A stretch of DNA of 64,000 nucleotides, taken from assembly GCF_900187225.1 (NCBI RefSeq), contig NZ_LT906436.1, positions 62,001 through 126,000 on the forward strand. Reading direction: 5' to 3'. The position numbers and the translations under genes were made by a program. The notes below the pieces were generated by a model. The model saw only the letters and a list, made by a program, of their open reading frames with translations. It was not told where the DNA came from and did not search any database. Origin of the DNA: Listeria monocytogenes (GTDB lineage: Bacteria > Bacillota > Bacilli > Lactobacillales > Listeriaceae). This document shows positions 1 through 10,075 of the stretch, in pieces; the first letter of the stretch is position 1; every line of letters begins with the position of its first letter.

Positions 1-1838
1 TAGAAAGCAGTTCCTATACGGTTGAAGGTAGCGATTATCCAACAGAAATAATTCTAACTTTAGATGAAAATTTCACTTTTTCAGATGTTGATTGTTTGGT
101 TAATGGAAGCAGTAATCCAGAGTTAGTTCAACAAACTGCATACGGAGAAAATGGCATAAAGCTTAGTATACAGGCGCTTGGAAGTACACCGGCAGAGATT
201 AAAATCACCGGAAAAGCGAAGTTGCGAGAAGGTGTCAATGTTCCATTAATTGGTGCTGTGAATTGGAATGCTACATTGCAGCAATATGAGAAAAAAGAAT
301 ATAGTGAAATGCCAACAATTCCATCAGAGCTTGATCCTACTACCCCGGATACTTCATTAATAGTTAGAAAAGAACCTGTACCGATTAAGGTCACTGCACC
401 AACATATTTGAATGAGACGAAGAGTTCTGTAAAAGCAATTACTAATACAGTAAAAGATTACTATAAACTACAAGCATTATTTGATTTATATTACGGAATT
501 GATGCGAGTGATTCTGGACAAATACCGGATTTTAGTAATTATCAAGTGACGCTAGAAAATTCTGCGAAAGCATCCTCGTATTATTATATTTTTAATAAAG
601 AAGATGTGATTGGTAGCTTTGTAAATCTTACTACAGATCGGTTTGTGGCAGATTATACGAAAAAAATTAAAGCTTTTGAGAAGCGAATTGATGACTACAA
701 AAATACAATGGCTGAGGCCAATTCCAGATCAGAAGACGTAACAAATAGATTAAACGAAACGACGCAAGAAGCCATTAATTTAAATACAAATCTAGCGTTA
801 ACGTTGCAAAACCTAGAATCTTGGCGAGAGGAAAGTAAAGGTTTAATAGAAGAAAATGGCGTTGTTTTAGAAAAATCTGGCGAAGAAGCCACGATGGCAC
901 TGCAATTAAGCTCCGAATTTGCCGGGCTTTTAGCGGAAAGTGAATCGTTAGCTGGTACTTCTGAAGGTAATTTGAAGTCAGCGGAAGTCGTGTACAAAAC
1001 TTTTGATGCGATCGATAAGGAAGCCAAGAATATTCAACAAAGCGGAGAAACTTTAGTAAAAGAAGCCTCCACACTATCCGATGATTTAAGCGGAAAATTG
1101 GAAGACGACGAAACGTTCCAGAAAAATTTCGCTAAGGTTATGGAAAATAGCCGTGTTGGTGATCGACAAAATGAAAATCTATATAGTTTCTTAAGTAGTC
1201 CGGTCGATAAGATGAATGCCGGGACTATTGTTGCGGGTGACAAATCAATGCCATACTTCATGATTTTGATTTGTACGATTCTGGCAATTTTCACTAGCTA
1301 CGTTATTTCACACCAAGAGAAAAAACGTGAACAATTAAATGAATTTGAGAAAGAAATGTCGCTTGTCTTTAAAAATATTCCAATTACTTTCCTAGCGATC
1401 TGTGTTGGGATTATTGAGGGGCTCATAATAGGCGCCATTTCAGGATTTATTTTTGAAGTTGGAGAAATTGGGATGTTCCTATGGATAGGTGTCTGCGTTC
1501 TAATTATGATGACGTTAGTTACTGCTTTTTCATATTTATTACGTCAGTTCAACATGATTGGGATGTCGATTATTTTACTCGTTTTAAGTTTGTATCTATT
1601 CTTAACGGATGCAGTTGGACTTAACATTGATAATGAATCTATTTTCGCGACGTTCAGAACGTTCTCGCCACTTCAATACATGGAATACTTATTGAATGGG
1701 ATTTTGAGTGCACAGAAGGATTATATTATTGTCGTATACAGCTTGATTGGCGCGACAGTAGTATTTACTGGTCTCAACCTATTTGTCTGGCACCGTTCTA
1801 AAGAAAAAGTAGAGGAGGACGATTCAGATGAAATATAA
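1..1838 (+). CDS. esaA: EsaA, type VII secretion membrane protein (5' truncated by window)
   Basis: The reading frame is open from base 3, so the start lies upstream of the window; this is the C-terminal part of a YhgE/Pip-type protein. EsaA is a polytopic T7SS component with a large extracellular domain. The visible part has a long alpha-helical, coiled-coil-prone extracellular segment (about 650-1200) with few hydrophobic stretches. Five membrane helices follow (about 1245-1310, 1380-1450, 1465-1540, 1555-1620 and 1720-1790) and then a short charged tail. This matches the one-plus-five helix layout of the family, with helix one upstream. The stop lies 11 bp inside the essA gene, indicating translational coupling. 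Identity rests on topology plus the esaA-essA-esaB-essB-essC order. Confidence 0.92.
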   Translation, partial: ESSSYTVEGSDYPTEIILTLDENFTFSDVDCLVNGSSNPELVQQTAYGENGIKLSIQALGSTPAEIKITGKAKLREGVNVPLIGAVNWNATLQQYEKKEYSEMPTIPSELDPTTPDTSLIVRKEPVPIKVTAPTYLNETKSSVKAITNTVKDYYKLQALFDLYYGIDASDSGQIPDFSNYQVTLENSAKASSYYYIFNKEDVIGSFVNLTTDRFVADYTKKIKAFEKRIDDYKNTMAEANSRSEDVTNRLNETTQEAINLNTNLALTLQNLESWREESKGLIEENGVVLEKSGEEATMALQLSSEFAGLLAESESLAGTSEGNLKSAEVVYKTFDAIDKEAKNIQQSGETLVKEASTLSDDLSGKLEDDETFQKNFAKVMENSRVGDRQNENLYSFLSSPVDKMNAGTIVAGDKSMPYFMILICTILAIFTSYVISHQEKKREQLNEFEKEMSLVFKNIPITFLAICVGIIEGLIIGAISGFIFEVGEIGMFLWIGVCVLIMMTLVTAFSYLLRQFNMIGMSIILLVLSLYLFLTDAVGLNIDNESIFATFRTFSPLQYMEYLLNGILSAQKDYIIVVYSLIGATVVFTGLNLFVWHRSKEKVEEDDSDEI

Positions 1839-2343
1839 AATAGTAGCACTACTTATGTTACTTTGTTTTGCTTTTGCTCCGGGAGTTCTCGCTGCGGATT
1901 CAGATAGCTATTTAGAAAACAATGGGAAAATGGACATCAAAACAGATAGACTTCAAAAAACAGAAGAAGAAAAAACAAAAGAACTAGAACAGATGGAGGA
2001 AACGGAGCTCGATAAGAACGGAATTCCACTTTTTACTGACGAAATGGATGAAAAAATCGCCAAAGAAAAAGCGGCAGAGAAAGCGGAATATGACCGGATT
2101 AAAGACTCACTTTTTGAAGAAGAACCTACATCTGGCGAAACAGTAAAAAAAACGAAAGAGAAGTTGTTTACAGGCGAGTACGAGACAACAGCTGTAAACA
2201 CGGAAACACCTACTACTACGGAAACAACAGTAGAAGACGAAACGAAAAAAACAAAACAAAAAACAGTTGGTGGAGCAATTGCAGGGACACTTGTAGCTTT
2301 AGCAGGCGGGATTTATGTGGCTGCGCGCAATGTTTTTGAATAG
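1828..2343 (+). CDS. essA: EssA, type VII secretion membrane protein
   Basis: This is a 171-aa protein with an N-terminal signal sequence (about residues 3-22, ending in a VLA-A-like cleavage site). A strongly acidic and lysine-rich middle follows, rich in Glu/Lys/Thr, and there is one C-terminal membrane helix (about 148-167, glycine and alanine rich). EssA is a small membrane subunit of the Firmicutes T7SS. A ribosome binding site (AGAGGAGGA) sits about 9 bases before the ATG, inside the end of esaA. The genes overlap by 11 bp. Sequence conservation in this family is low, so the assignment relies on size, topology and position between esaA and esaB. Confidence 0.88.
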   Translation: MKYKIVALLMLLCFAFAPGVLAADSDSYLENNGKMDIKTDRLQKTEEEKTKELEQMEETELDKNGIPLFTDEMDEKIAKEKAAEKAEYDRIKDSLFEEEPTSGETVKKTKEKLFTGEYETTAVNTETPTTTETTVEDETKKTKQKTVGGAIAGTLVALAGGIYVAARNVFE

Positions 2344-2360
2344 AAAGCGGGGAGTTTTAA

Positions 2361-2612
2361 TTGGCTAAAAACACACATATGAATGTGACAGTTGATTTCA
2401 CTAATTGGGGAGCAAGTAAGTATGATTTGCGAATTCCGGTGCATCAACCAATCAAAGCATTAATTATCAATTTGGCAGAAACGCTCAAAATCGATTACAA
2501 AGATTTGTCCAAATGTACGATAAAAACAACGAATAAAGCGATATTACTAAGCGATGATGACAAATTGACTAATTTTCAAATTGCGGACGGAGACATTTTA
2601 GAAATTTTATAG
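2361..2612 (+). CDS. esaB: EsaB, ubiquitin-like T7SS protein (YukD family)
   Basis: This 83-aa cytoplasmic protein has the beta-grasp pattern of YukD/EsaB: an N-terminal strand (MNVTVDFTNW), a central helix and a C-terminal strand ending in GDILEIL. Members of the family are required for or modulate T7 secretion and are not conjugated like true ubiquitin. The start is TTG at 2361, placed 6 bases after a GGGGAG ribosome binding site. The ATG at 2379 would remove the first residues and has no such site. It lies 17 bp after essA and 21 bp before essB in the same operon. Confidence 0.92.
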   Translation: MAKNTHMNVTVDFTNWGASKYDLRIPVHQPIKALIINLAETLKIDYKDLSKCTIKTTNKAILLSDDDKLTNFQIADGDILEIL

Positions 2613-2633
2613 AAAAAAAGGAGAATAAAAACG

Positions 2634-3830
2634 ATGAATAAGACAATAGAAATGGACGGAATAACTTACGATTTTACTTATGAGGATCTAGTTTGGAGCA
2701 TTACGTTTCCAAAATCAAAAACACACGCTAAAGAACTCGCACAACTAGAACTATTAGAAAAACCTGCGACACATTTTACTCCTGCAAAAATCTCAAGTGA
2801 TAGCGATTCGTATACAATTTCTTATGAGATTGCGAAACGTACTTATGGATTTGAACAAGTTCGAAAAATGGGACGTGAAGATAAACTGCGCGCACTGCGG
2901 AATATTGCGGATTTAGGCGAATTGTTAAACACGCGCTATACATTCTTTTTACACCCGGATAATCTGATTTTCGATATTAACCTAGTGCCAAGTATTGTTC
3001 ATCGGGGCATTAAAAATATATTACCGCCATATGAACTAACAGAAGAAACTTTTTTCAAACAATATCAATGTTTCGTTATTGCGATGTTTTCTAAGAAATT
3101 CTCTTTTGAAAACTTGTATAATGGCTCGCTATCAGGGGCTAGAGGAACGCAATTTGAGAAGAGTATATTAGATGCAAAAACGGTACAAGATATTGCTACT
3201 ATTTTAGAAGAAGCTTACGTGAAAGAGCATGCGGCGGTTCAAAAAAATATGGCAAGCGTACCGAAGAAAAAATACAGTACTTTCCGTGGGTTGGCGGTTG
3301 GTTTCATTATCGTCGCTATTTTACTTGCAATTCCAGTAAGTTATTTTGCCTTCGTTAAAGTCCCTCTGCAAAATGATTTACTAACGGCAAACGAGAATTT
3401 CCTGAAAACAGATTACGATAAAGTGATTACAGGTCTAGAAAATGTGGATCCAGAAAAAATGCCGCAGTCTGTCCAATATGAATTAGCTTATTCCTATGTT
3501 AAGGGTGAAAAAATGAGCGATAAAAAGAAAGAAAACATTATGAATACAATCAGCTTAAAATCTGACGCCAAAAACTTACTTTACTGGATTTACAATGGTC
3601 GCGGAGAATTTAGTAAATCACTTGATATTGCCAAACTTTTAGACGACCCAACGCTTGCGATGTACAGTTTAACAAAACAAATTGAACAGGTACAAAGTGA
3701 TACAACATTAAGCGGCGATGAAAAAGTGGAAAAACTAAAAACTTTGGAAGAAAGCTTGAAAGAATACGATGAAAAAGTAAATGAATCAACAACAACTGAA
3801 GATGAAACAACAAATACAGAAGCAAAATAA
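2634..3830 (+). CDS. essB: EssB, type VII secretion pseudokinase-like membrane protein
   Basis: This 398-aa protein has an N-terminal cytoplasmic domain (about 1-205) with the fold family of the EssB/YukC pseudokinase-like domain. A single membrane helix follows (about 216-238, within GLAVGFIIVAILLAIPVSYF), then an extracytoplasmic helical domain. The C-terminal tail is low-complexity and Thr/Glu rich. EssB is a core membrane subunit of the T7SS that contacts EssC. The ATG follows an AAAAGGAG site by about 10 bases. The gene ends 13 bp before essC. Confidence 0.92.
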   Translation: MNKTIEMDGITYDFTYEDLVWSITFPKSKTHAKELAQLELLEKPATHFTPAKISSDSDSYTISYEIAKRTYGFEQVRKMGREDKLRALRNIADLGELLNTRYTFFLHPDNLIFDINLVPSIVHRGIKNILPPYELTEETFFKQYQCFVIAMFSKKFSFENLYNGSLSGARGTQFEKSILDAKTVQDIATILEEAYVKEHAAVQKNMASVPKKKYSTFRGLAVGFIIVAILLAIPVSYFAFVKVPLQNDLLTANENFLKTDYDKVITGLENVDPEKMPQSVQYELAYSYVKGEKMSDKKKENIMNTISLKSDAKNLLYWIYNGRGEFSKSLDIAKLLDDPTLAMYSLTKQIEQVQSDTTLSGDEKVEKLKTLEESLKEYDEKVNESTTTEDETTNTEAK

Positions 3831-3843
3831 GGGAGAATGGACC

Positions 3844-6800
3844 ATGAATAGAGAGGCTTTATTAATTGTTAGTAACGGGCAGCAATGTCATAAAAACCAC
3901 TTGTCTCCTGAAAAAGTCGTGACAATTGGGAATACAATCGAACACGAAATCACTTATCCTGAACTGGCTGAGTCGATTGAAGTTAAATACGATGAAGGCG
4001 CTTGGAATGCTGGAACAACAGCGCTCCAGGCGAATCAAGCTGTAAATGTAGAGAACTTAGCATTCTATCTATGCCAAGATTTACATACGCAAGTTTATGA
4101 TGTTGTAACGAATATTTCTGTGACATTTGGCGTTGGAATAGAAAATGATGTCACATTAGATGATACAAAATCAGATTTTATACTTTTACGTGATGCAAAG
4201 GAAAAACTGTTTAAGTTACAAGTCTTAAATGGCGAAGTTTATCATAACTTTTCTCTAGTAACGGAAGACTGCGTTCTAGAACCGGGCGATCAGCTCTATA
4301 CAGACGGTGTGACGATTACAATCGGAAAAGAAGATATTAGTGTGCTAGCTGTGAAAAATCGCGTGACGAGCAAATTAGCGCCTTTATTTGCTGCGGACAA
4401 TTCGTTCGGGGAAGATTATCCGGATTACCACCGTTCACCGCGGATTATTTACCGTGCGCCAGAAGAAAAAATTAGCATGGCGAAACCGTCAAGTAAACCC
4501 TCAAAACCAACAGATGGCTTAATTAAAATCATTCTACCACCACTAATCATGGTAGCAATTACGGTCATGATTTCGATTTTCCAACCACGTGGACTTTATA
4601 TTATTATGACAATCGCAATGTCAGCAGTGACAATCACAATGGCGATTCTTAACTACATAAAATCACGTAAAAAATACAAAATCGATTCGAAACAACGCGT
4701 GGAAAGCTACGATTTATATTTAAAACGAAAAACGAAAGAATTGCACGAAACAAGCGAAAAACAGCGCCACGCTTTAACATATCACTATCCAGATGTAACT
4801 GAACTAGAAAAAATGGCACTACGTGTGGATTCGCGTATTTACGAAAAAACAATGTTCCACCATGATTTCTTAACTTTCCGAGTTGGCCGCGGCGACGAAG
4901 CAAGTAGCTTTTCCGTGGAATTCCAACAGGAAGAGTTCAGCCAAGAAAAAGACGAACTTGTAGAAGAAGCTGTGAAAATCAAAGGACAGTATTTATCAAT
5001 CAATGAAGTACCAGTTGCGACAGATTTAATGCACGGACCAGTGGGGTATATCGGGCCACGCCGTTTAGTATTAGAACAACTGCAAATGTTAGTAATGCAA
5101 ACATCCCTTTTCCATAGTTATTATGATTTGCAATTTATTACGATTTTCCCAGAAGAAGAAAAGGTGGATTGGGACTGGATGCGCTGGCTACCGCATGCGA
5201 ATATGCGTGATGTGAATGTGCGTGGTTTTGTTTATCATGAACGTTCGCGCGACCAAGTATTGAATTCTCTTTATCAAATTTTAAAAGAGCGTAAACAAGC
5301 GCTTACTGAACAAGCGAGCAAACAGGAAAAATTATACTTTACGCCACATTATGTGGTTTTAATTACCGACGAAAAATTAGTACTCGATCACACGGTTATG
5401 GAATTCTTCAATGAAGATCCAAGCGAACTAGGTGTTTCTTTAGTGTTCGTACAGGACGTAATGGAGAGCTTGCCAGAACACGTGAAAACGGTCGTGGATA
5501 TTCGTGATGCGAAGAGCGGGAACATTATTTTGGAACAAGGCGACCTTGTAAACCGAGCGTTCGTTCCGGATCATTTGCCAGCAGATTTTGACAAAGAAGT
5601 AATCAGCCGGGCTCTTGCGCCGCTAAACCATCTTCAAAACTTGAAGAACTCGATCCCAGAATCCGTTACTTTCCTTGAAATGTACGGTGTAGAGCGCGTC
5701 GAGGAGCTAAACATTGCTGGACGCTGGGCGAAAAATGAAACGTATAAGAGCCTTGCTGTACCACTTGGTTTGCGCGGAAAAGACGATATTGTTCAACTGA
5801 ATTTACATGAAAAAGCACACGGTCCGCATGGTTTGGTAGCCGGAACAACTGGTTCTGGTAAATCAGAAATCATTCAGTCTTATATCATTTCACTTGGCGT
5901 CAATTTCCACCCATATGAAGTCGCGTTCTTGCTGATTGACTATAAGGGCGGAGGTATGGCGAACTTATTTAAAAATATGCCACATTTACTGGGAACAATT
6001 ACAAACTTGGACGGCGCGCAATCCATGCGTGCACTAGCTTCCATCAAAGCTGAATTGCAGAAAAGGCAACGGTTATTTGGCGAGCACGATGTCAACCACA
6101 TCAACCAATACCAAAAACTATACAAACAAGGAAAAGCGACCGAACCAATGCCGCATTTATTCCTTATTTCGGATGAGTTCGCCGAGTTAAAATCAGAACA
6201 ACCAGAATTTATGAAAGAACTTGTTTCGACAGCACGTATCGGGCGTTCACTCGGAATCCATTTAATCCTAGCAACCCAAAAACCAAGCGGCGTCGTGGAT
6301 GACCAAATCTGGTCCAACTCCAAATTCAAACTGGCCCTCAAAGTACAAAACGCCAGCGATTCAAACGAAATTTTGAAAACACCAGATGCAGCAGAAATCA
6401 CACTACCAGGTCGTTCGTACTTGCAAGTTGGTAATAATGAGATTTACGAACTGTTCCAAAGTGCTTGGAGTGGCGCAGATTACGTGCCCGATAAGGAAAG
6501 CACGGATTATATTGATACGACGATTTATGCGATTAATGACTTGGGTCAGTATGATATTTTGACAGAGGATTTGAGCGGATTAGATAAGAAGGATGATTTG
6601 ACTAAGTTGCCGAGTGAACTTGATGCGGTAATTGATCATATTCATGAATATACGGAGGCTTCGGGGATTGAGGCGTTGCCGAGACCTTGGTTGCCGCCTC
6701 TTCCTGAACGAATCTTCGCCCAAGACTTACATCCAGTCAATTTTGAAGAAGCATGGAAAGAACCGAAAAAACCACTTCAAGCAACAATTGGTTTACTGGA

Positions 6801-8340
6801 TCAACCCGAATTACAAGCACAAGTCCCACTAACACTAGATTTAACAAAAGATGGACACGTGGCAGTATTCTCAAGCCCAGGGTTTGGGAAATCAACCTTC
6901 TTGCAAAGTTTAGTGATGGATTTAGCACGTCAACATAATCCAGAGCAACTGCATGTTTATTTGTTGGATTTTGGGACGAATGGGTTGCTACCTCTAGTAG
7001 ATCTGCCACATATTGCTGATACAATGATGGTGGATGAAGTTGAAAAAATACAGAAATTTTTACGAATCTGCCTAAATGAAATAAAAACAAGAAAGAAGCT
7101 TCTTAGCCAATATCGTGTTGCAAATATAGAGCAGTATGAAAGAGCAAGTGGAAAAGAACTACCTAATATTATTATTGTTCTAGATAATTACGACGCTGTA
7201 AAAGATGCAGGCTTAGGGGATGATTTTGAAAAAATCATTACTCAAATTACTCGTGAAGGTGCATCCATTGGAATGTTTATGATTATTAGCGCATCAAGGC
7301 ATATGAGTTTGAGAACACAAATGGCTACTAATATTAAACAAATGATTGCTTTATATCTAATTGATAAAAATGATATATCATCAACTGTTGGTCGAACGGA
7401 TACACCACTTGAAGAGTATCCAGGAAGAGCGCTTGTAAAATTAGAAACAGTTACAACATTTCAAACGACGTTACCATCGCAAGGAGAAGAAACAATTCAA
7501 CAGATTGAAGGTATTCGAAATGAAGCAAAATTAATGAGAGAAGGTTGGCAAGGAGAACTTCCAGAGAGCGTACCAATGATTCCAGAAAAAATTAAACTAG
7601 CTGATTTTTGTGAATGGATGGAAACTAAAGAGGTCGTTGCAAATGGAAATATACCTATCGGAGTTGATTTTGAATACGTAAAACCAGTGGGCATTGATTA
7701 CAAGCAAACCGGAGTACTAATTATTGCCGATGCAACTGGACGAAACTTAGTAAGTATAAATAAAAATATAGCTAATTCTCTTGTGCAAAATCCAAATATT
7801 TCCTTATTAATTAGTGATACAGCAAATTTTGATTTAGTGGAAATGTCTACTAAAGCCAATTTGTACAGTAATAACACAGAGGATTTAAAACAGAACATGA
7901 AAAAAGTGCTTTCTATTTATCAATCCAGAACTGAAAAAGCAGATGAACTTCGAAAAGCAGGGGATAATTTAGGCGTAACGGCCATGATTCAAGGGTTAAA
8001 AGATATAGTTGTTTTTGTGGGAGATTATGATATCTTACTAAAAGCTCTTGATGAAGAAGATCAAAAAACTCTAATAGATATGATTAACAATGGAAAAACA
8101 TATGGTTGCTATTTAATTTTAAGTGGTTCGATTCAAGCATTTAAAGGATATGGTGATTTGAATAAAGCTGTTCAAGCTCAAAGAAACTATATATTCTTTG
8201 ATCGACTATCGAATTCAAGCCCATTCTCCTTCTCGTTTAATATTTATAGAGAACAAGAATTATTACCTGAGGAAGGTTATGTAATAGCAGGTCAAGAGTG
8301 GCAAAAAATAAAAATTGCAAAATATGAAGAAGAGGTGTAA
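3844..8340 (+). CDS. essC: EssC, FtsK/SpoIIIE-type ATPase of type VII secretion
   Basis: This 1498-aa motor ATPase energises T7 secretion and recognises substrates. Two FHA-like domains (about 1-190) precede two membrane helices (about 227-270), a coiled linker and tandem FtsK/SpoIIIE domains. Walker A motifs are GTTGSGKS (K673) and SPGFGKST (K1016). A third, C-terminal domain (about 1260-1498) has a degenerate nucleotide loop (IADATGRN). The ATG at 3844 has a GGGAGA site 8 bases upstream; an in-frame ATG at 3781 lies inside essB and was not used. From about base 7020 (residue about 1060) the DNA becomes visibly more AT rich. This fits the known strain-variable EssC C-terminus that matches the downstream cargo genes. 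Confidence 0.95.
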   Translation: MNREALLIVSNGQQCHKNHLSPEKVVTIGNTIEHEITYPELAESIEVKYDEGAWNAGTTALQANQAVNVENLAFYLCQDLHTQVYDVVTNISVTFGVGIENDVTLDDTKSDFILLRDAKEKLFKLQVLNGEVYHNFSLVTEDCVLEPGDQLYTDGVTITIGKEDISVLAVKNRVTSKLAPLFAADNSFGEDYPDYHRSPRIIYRAPEEKISMAKPSSKPSKPTDGLIKIILPPLIMVAITVMISIFQPRGLYIIMTIAMSAVTITMAILNYIKSRKKYKIDSKQRVESYDLYLKRKTKELHETSEKQRHALTYHYPDVTELEKMALRVDSRIYEKTMFHHDFLTFRVGRGDEASSFSVEFQQEEFSQEKDELVEEAVKIKGQYLSINEVPVATDLMHGPVGYIGPRRLVLEQLQMLVMQTSLFHSYYDLQFITIFPEEEKVDWDWMRWLPHANMRDVNVRGFVYHERSRDQVLNSLYQILKERKQALTEQASKQEKLYFTPHYVVLITDEKLVLDHTVMEFFNEDPSELGVSLVFVQDVMESLPEHVKTVVDIRDAKSGNIILEQGDLVNRAFVPDHLPADFDKEVISRALAPLNHLQNLKNSIPESVTFLEMYGVERVEELNIAGRWAKNETYKSLAVPLGLRGKDDIVQLNLHEKAHGPHGLVAGTTGSGKSEIIQSYIISLGVNFHPYEVAFLLIDYKGGGMANLFKNMPHLLGTITNLDGAQSMRALASIKAELQKRQRLFGEHDVNHINQYQKLYKQGKATEPMPHLFLISDEFAELKSEQPEFMKELVSTARIGRSLGIHLILATQKPSGVVDDQIWSNSKFKLALKVQNASDSNEILKTPDAAEITLPGRSYLQVGNNEIYELFQSAWSGADYVPDKESTDYIDTTIYAINDLGQYDILTEDLSGLDKKDDLTKLPSELDAVIDHIHEYTEASGIEALPRPWLPPLPERIFAQDLHPVNFEEAWKEPKKPLQATIGLLDQPELQAQVPLTLDLTKDGHVAVFSSPGFGKSTFLQSLVMDLARQHNPEQLHVYLLDFGTNGLLPLVDLPHIADTMMVDEVEKIQKFLRICLNEIKTRKKLLSQYRVANIEQYERASGKELPNIIIVLDNYDAVKDAGLGDDFEKIITQITREGASIGMFMIISASRHMSLRTQMATNIKQMIALYLIDKNDISSTVGRTDTPLEEYPGRALVKLETVTTFQTTLPSQGEETIQQIEGIRNEAKLMREGWQGELPESVPMIPEKIKLADFCEWMETKEVVANGNIPIGVDFEYVKPVGIDYKQTGVLIIADATGRNLVSINKNIANSLVQNPNISLLISDTANFDLVEMSTKANLYSNNTEDLKQNMKKVLSIYQSRTEKADELRKAGDNLGVTAMIQGLKDIVVFVGDYDILLKALDEEDQKTLIDMINNGKTYGCYLILSGSIQAFKGYGDLNKAVQAQRNYIFFDRLSNSSPFSFSFNIYREQELLPEEGYVIAGQEWQKIKIAKYEEEV

Positions 8341-8345
8341 GGAAA

Positions 8346-8663
8346 ATGCTAACAAAAGAAATATTACCTATTGGAAGCGTTGTTTATTTAAAAGAAAGCC
8401 TGAAGAAAGTTATGATTACGAGTAGATTAATTACAATTCAGGGAGATGAAGAAAAAGAATTTTATGATTATGGAGGTGTAGTTTATCCAGAAGGGACAAA
8501 GGATGACAATATTTTGGCATTTGATGCAGAAGATATAACAGATGTGAAGTTTAGAGGTTTTGTAGATGATGATGAGGTAGTCTTGGTGAAGAGAATGAGA
8601 GAATGGCAGAAAGAAGAATTTGGTGTTTCTCCAGAAGAGGAGGATGAGATGCTTGAATTATGA
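8346..8663 (+). CDS. DUF4176-type protein of the T7SS module
   Basis: This is a 105-aa acidic cytoplasmic protein with no signal or membrane helix. The beginning (ILPIGSVVYL, then KKVMITSR) and the Asp/Glu-rich middle (YPEGTKDDNILAF) match my memory of the DUF4176 family, which is repeatedly found beside T7SS genes in Firmicutes. Its role is unknown. It lies 5 bp after essC and overlaps the next gene, so it is probably part of the same transcript. The local AT-rich composition resembles the end of essC rather than the upstream core genes. Confidence 0.75.
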   Translation: MLTKEILPIGSVVYLKESLKKVMITSRLITIQGDEEKEFYDYGGVVYPEGTKDDNILAFDAEDITDVKFRGFVDDDEVVLVKRMREWQKEEFGVSPEEEDEMLEL

Positions 8664-9087
8664 TGAACGTGTACGAGTTTTAATTGAGTTGAAGGTTGAT
8701 TTGTCCGGAAAATTAGAAATGATGGAAAATGAAGAAGAGTTATTATGTAGACAAAAACATGATTTTGCAAGTGCCTGGTCAAATGCAAAAACAGAGGATG
8801 CTTACAGAAAATTAAATGAAGCAGTTAGAAAGAAAATCAAAGAAACAACGGAATATGCAAGAGAAATTGATGAAAAAATTACTGCTCGTATCAAACGAAT
8901 TGAAGCAGCATATAAAGCAGAATATCAGAGTAATAGGAGCTATACATGGCGTATTGCAGAAATCGATCCAATTAAATTTAAACAAAAGTATAATGAACGA
9001 TTAAATCAGTTAATCTACTTATCATGTGATGGCAGTGTAAAAACACGTTTAATAAAAGAGTTTCGGCAAAATAATTTCCTGAGATAG
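8653..9087 (+). CDS. YwqH-like coiled-coil T7SS-associated protein
   Basis: This 144-aa, highly charged, all-helical protein has long heptad-like stretches (residues about 15-95). Size, charge pattern and position resemble the YwqH-like (DUF5082) proteins that precede YwqI and LXG toxins in Bacillus. They are thought to be secretion partners of T7 effectors. Start choice: TTG at 8653 lies 9 bases after AGGAGG (8638-8643). The ATG at 8644 abuts that site and is unlikely to be used. The gene overlaps the DUF4176 gene by 11 bp. The family assignment is from pattern memory only. Confidence 0.6.
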   Translation: MNYDERVRVLIELKVDLSGKLEMMENEEELLCRQKHDFASAWSNAKTEDAYRKLNEAVRKKIKETTEYAREIDEKITARIKRIEAAYKAEYQSNRSYTWRIAEIDPIKFKQKYNERLNQLIYLSCDGSVKTRLIKEFRQNNFLR

Positions 9088-9098
9088 GAGGATGAAAT

Positions 9099-9407
9099 AT
9101 GGTAAGTCCAATGCCAGATAAAACAGTGAAAATGGATAAAGGAAGTATTAATCCTAAATTAGATAAACTAATTTCAAGTCTAGACAATTTTGATAATATC
9201 AATAAGAAAATGGGCACTATAGTAGGTAGCCAGGAGATTAGTGGGGAAGCAGCAGATGCTTTATCTGAGAGCCTATTAGTACTAGTAAGTTATGGGGAAC
9301 AATATAGTTTAGTAATTAGAAACCTAAAAGAAGTGATAGTCGACTATTGTAGAAGTGTAGAAGAAATTGATAAAACAGCAGCAAACGCAGTAAGTAAAGG
9401 CGTTTAA
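9099..9407 (+). CDS. YwqI/WXG100-like small helical T7SS partner
   Basis: This 102-aa helical protein has no cysteine except C89 and no signal peptide. It has two amphipathic helices around residues 20-50 and 52-95, as in the DUF5344/YwqI and WXG100-like secretion partners. No clear WXG turn is present; the turn region reads EISGEAADALSE. A strong AGGAGG site lies 7 bases before the ATG. It follows the YwqH-like gene by 11 bp, the YwqH-YwqI order seen in Bacillus T7 modules. I infer a role as chaperone or co-secreted partner. Confidence 0.55.
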   Translation: MVSPMPDKTVKMDKGSINPKLDKLISSLDNFDNINKKMGTIVGSQEISGEAADALSESLLVLVSYGEQYSLVIRNLKEVIVDYCRSVEEIDKTAANAVSKGV

Positions 9408-9425
9408 AAAGAAAGAGGTTAAACT

Positions 9426-10064
9426 ATGAAAAGTAGAAATTGGTTAAAAGGATTAGGAGTAACAATGATTGCCGCCACTTTAATTTTAACGGGATGCGGA
9501 AATGGAGACGCTGAAAAGACAGATACAAAGGAACAGACTAAAAGTGTTGAAGAAGAAGGAAAAGAAGTAAAGATTGAGAGTAATGAAGGGAAACCCCAGC
9601 ATGAACAGCTTATAACAGTGAAGTTGCCGCCAGAAGCAGATTATTTAAATGATGAAACGTTAGATATGTATGAGAAAGACTTAAAGAAATTTAATAATAC
9701 AACACAATTAATTATTGATAACTCAATTACCCTTCTGATTGGAGACTACTGTTACTACAATCCGACAGTAAATAAACTAGAATGTTCTGCTGTTGTTGTT
9801 AATGGCACAAATACAACTATAAAAGATATCAACTTTGAAGTTAATGTAAAACTGAAAAATCAAACAGATATGACTTTTATAGATAATGGGATGTATAGTT
9901 TTATAAAAAATGAAGTTGGAGAAATTAAACCAAATGAAGGTTTTCCAACTGGGATAGCATTCTTGACTGATCCTTCAGAGAAAAACGGAGAGGATATGAT
10001 TAAAATAAATACTAATGATGTAGTTATTCAACTGAAGAACATTGATTATACAGTTATAAAATAG
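9426..10064 (+). CDS. Lipoprotein of the T7SS module, copy 1
   Basis: This 212-aa protein has a lipoprotein signal peptide with lipobox LTGC, so the mature protein would start at lipidated C24. A charged linker (about 25-60) is followed by an extracytoplasmic beta-rich domain. The first 188 bases differ at one position from the start of the gene at 12787; the rest is clearly paralogous but diverged. It sits 18 bp after the YwqI-like gene and 11 bp before a WXG-like gene. Lipoproteins serve as immunity proteins against some T7 effectors in staphylococci, so that is a reasonable hypothesis here. I recognise no named domain. Confidence 0.8.
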   Translation: MKSRNWLKGLGVTMIAATLILTGCGNGDAEKTDTKEQTKSVEEEGKEVKIESNEGKPQHEQLITVKLPPEADYLNDETLDMYEKDLKKFNNTTQLIIDNSITLLIGDYCYYNPTVNKLECSAVVVNGTNTTIKDINFEVNVKLKNQTDMTFIDNGMYSFIKNEVGEIKPNEGFPTGIAFLTDPSEKNGEDMIKINTNDVVIQLKNIDYTVIK

Positions 10065-10075
10065 GAGGGAGAAAG

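Noticed and set aside
3781-3843. In-frame ATG 21 codons upstream of the chosen essC start
   Set aside because: It lies inside essB coding sequence, has no ribosome binding site, and would add a Gln/Lys-rich stretch not expected before the FHA domain. The ATG at 3844 has a good site.
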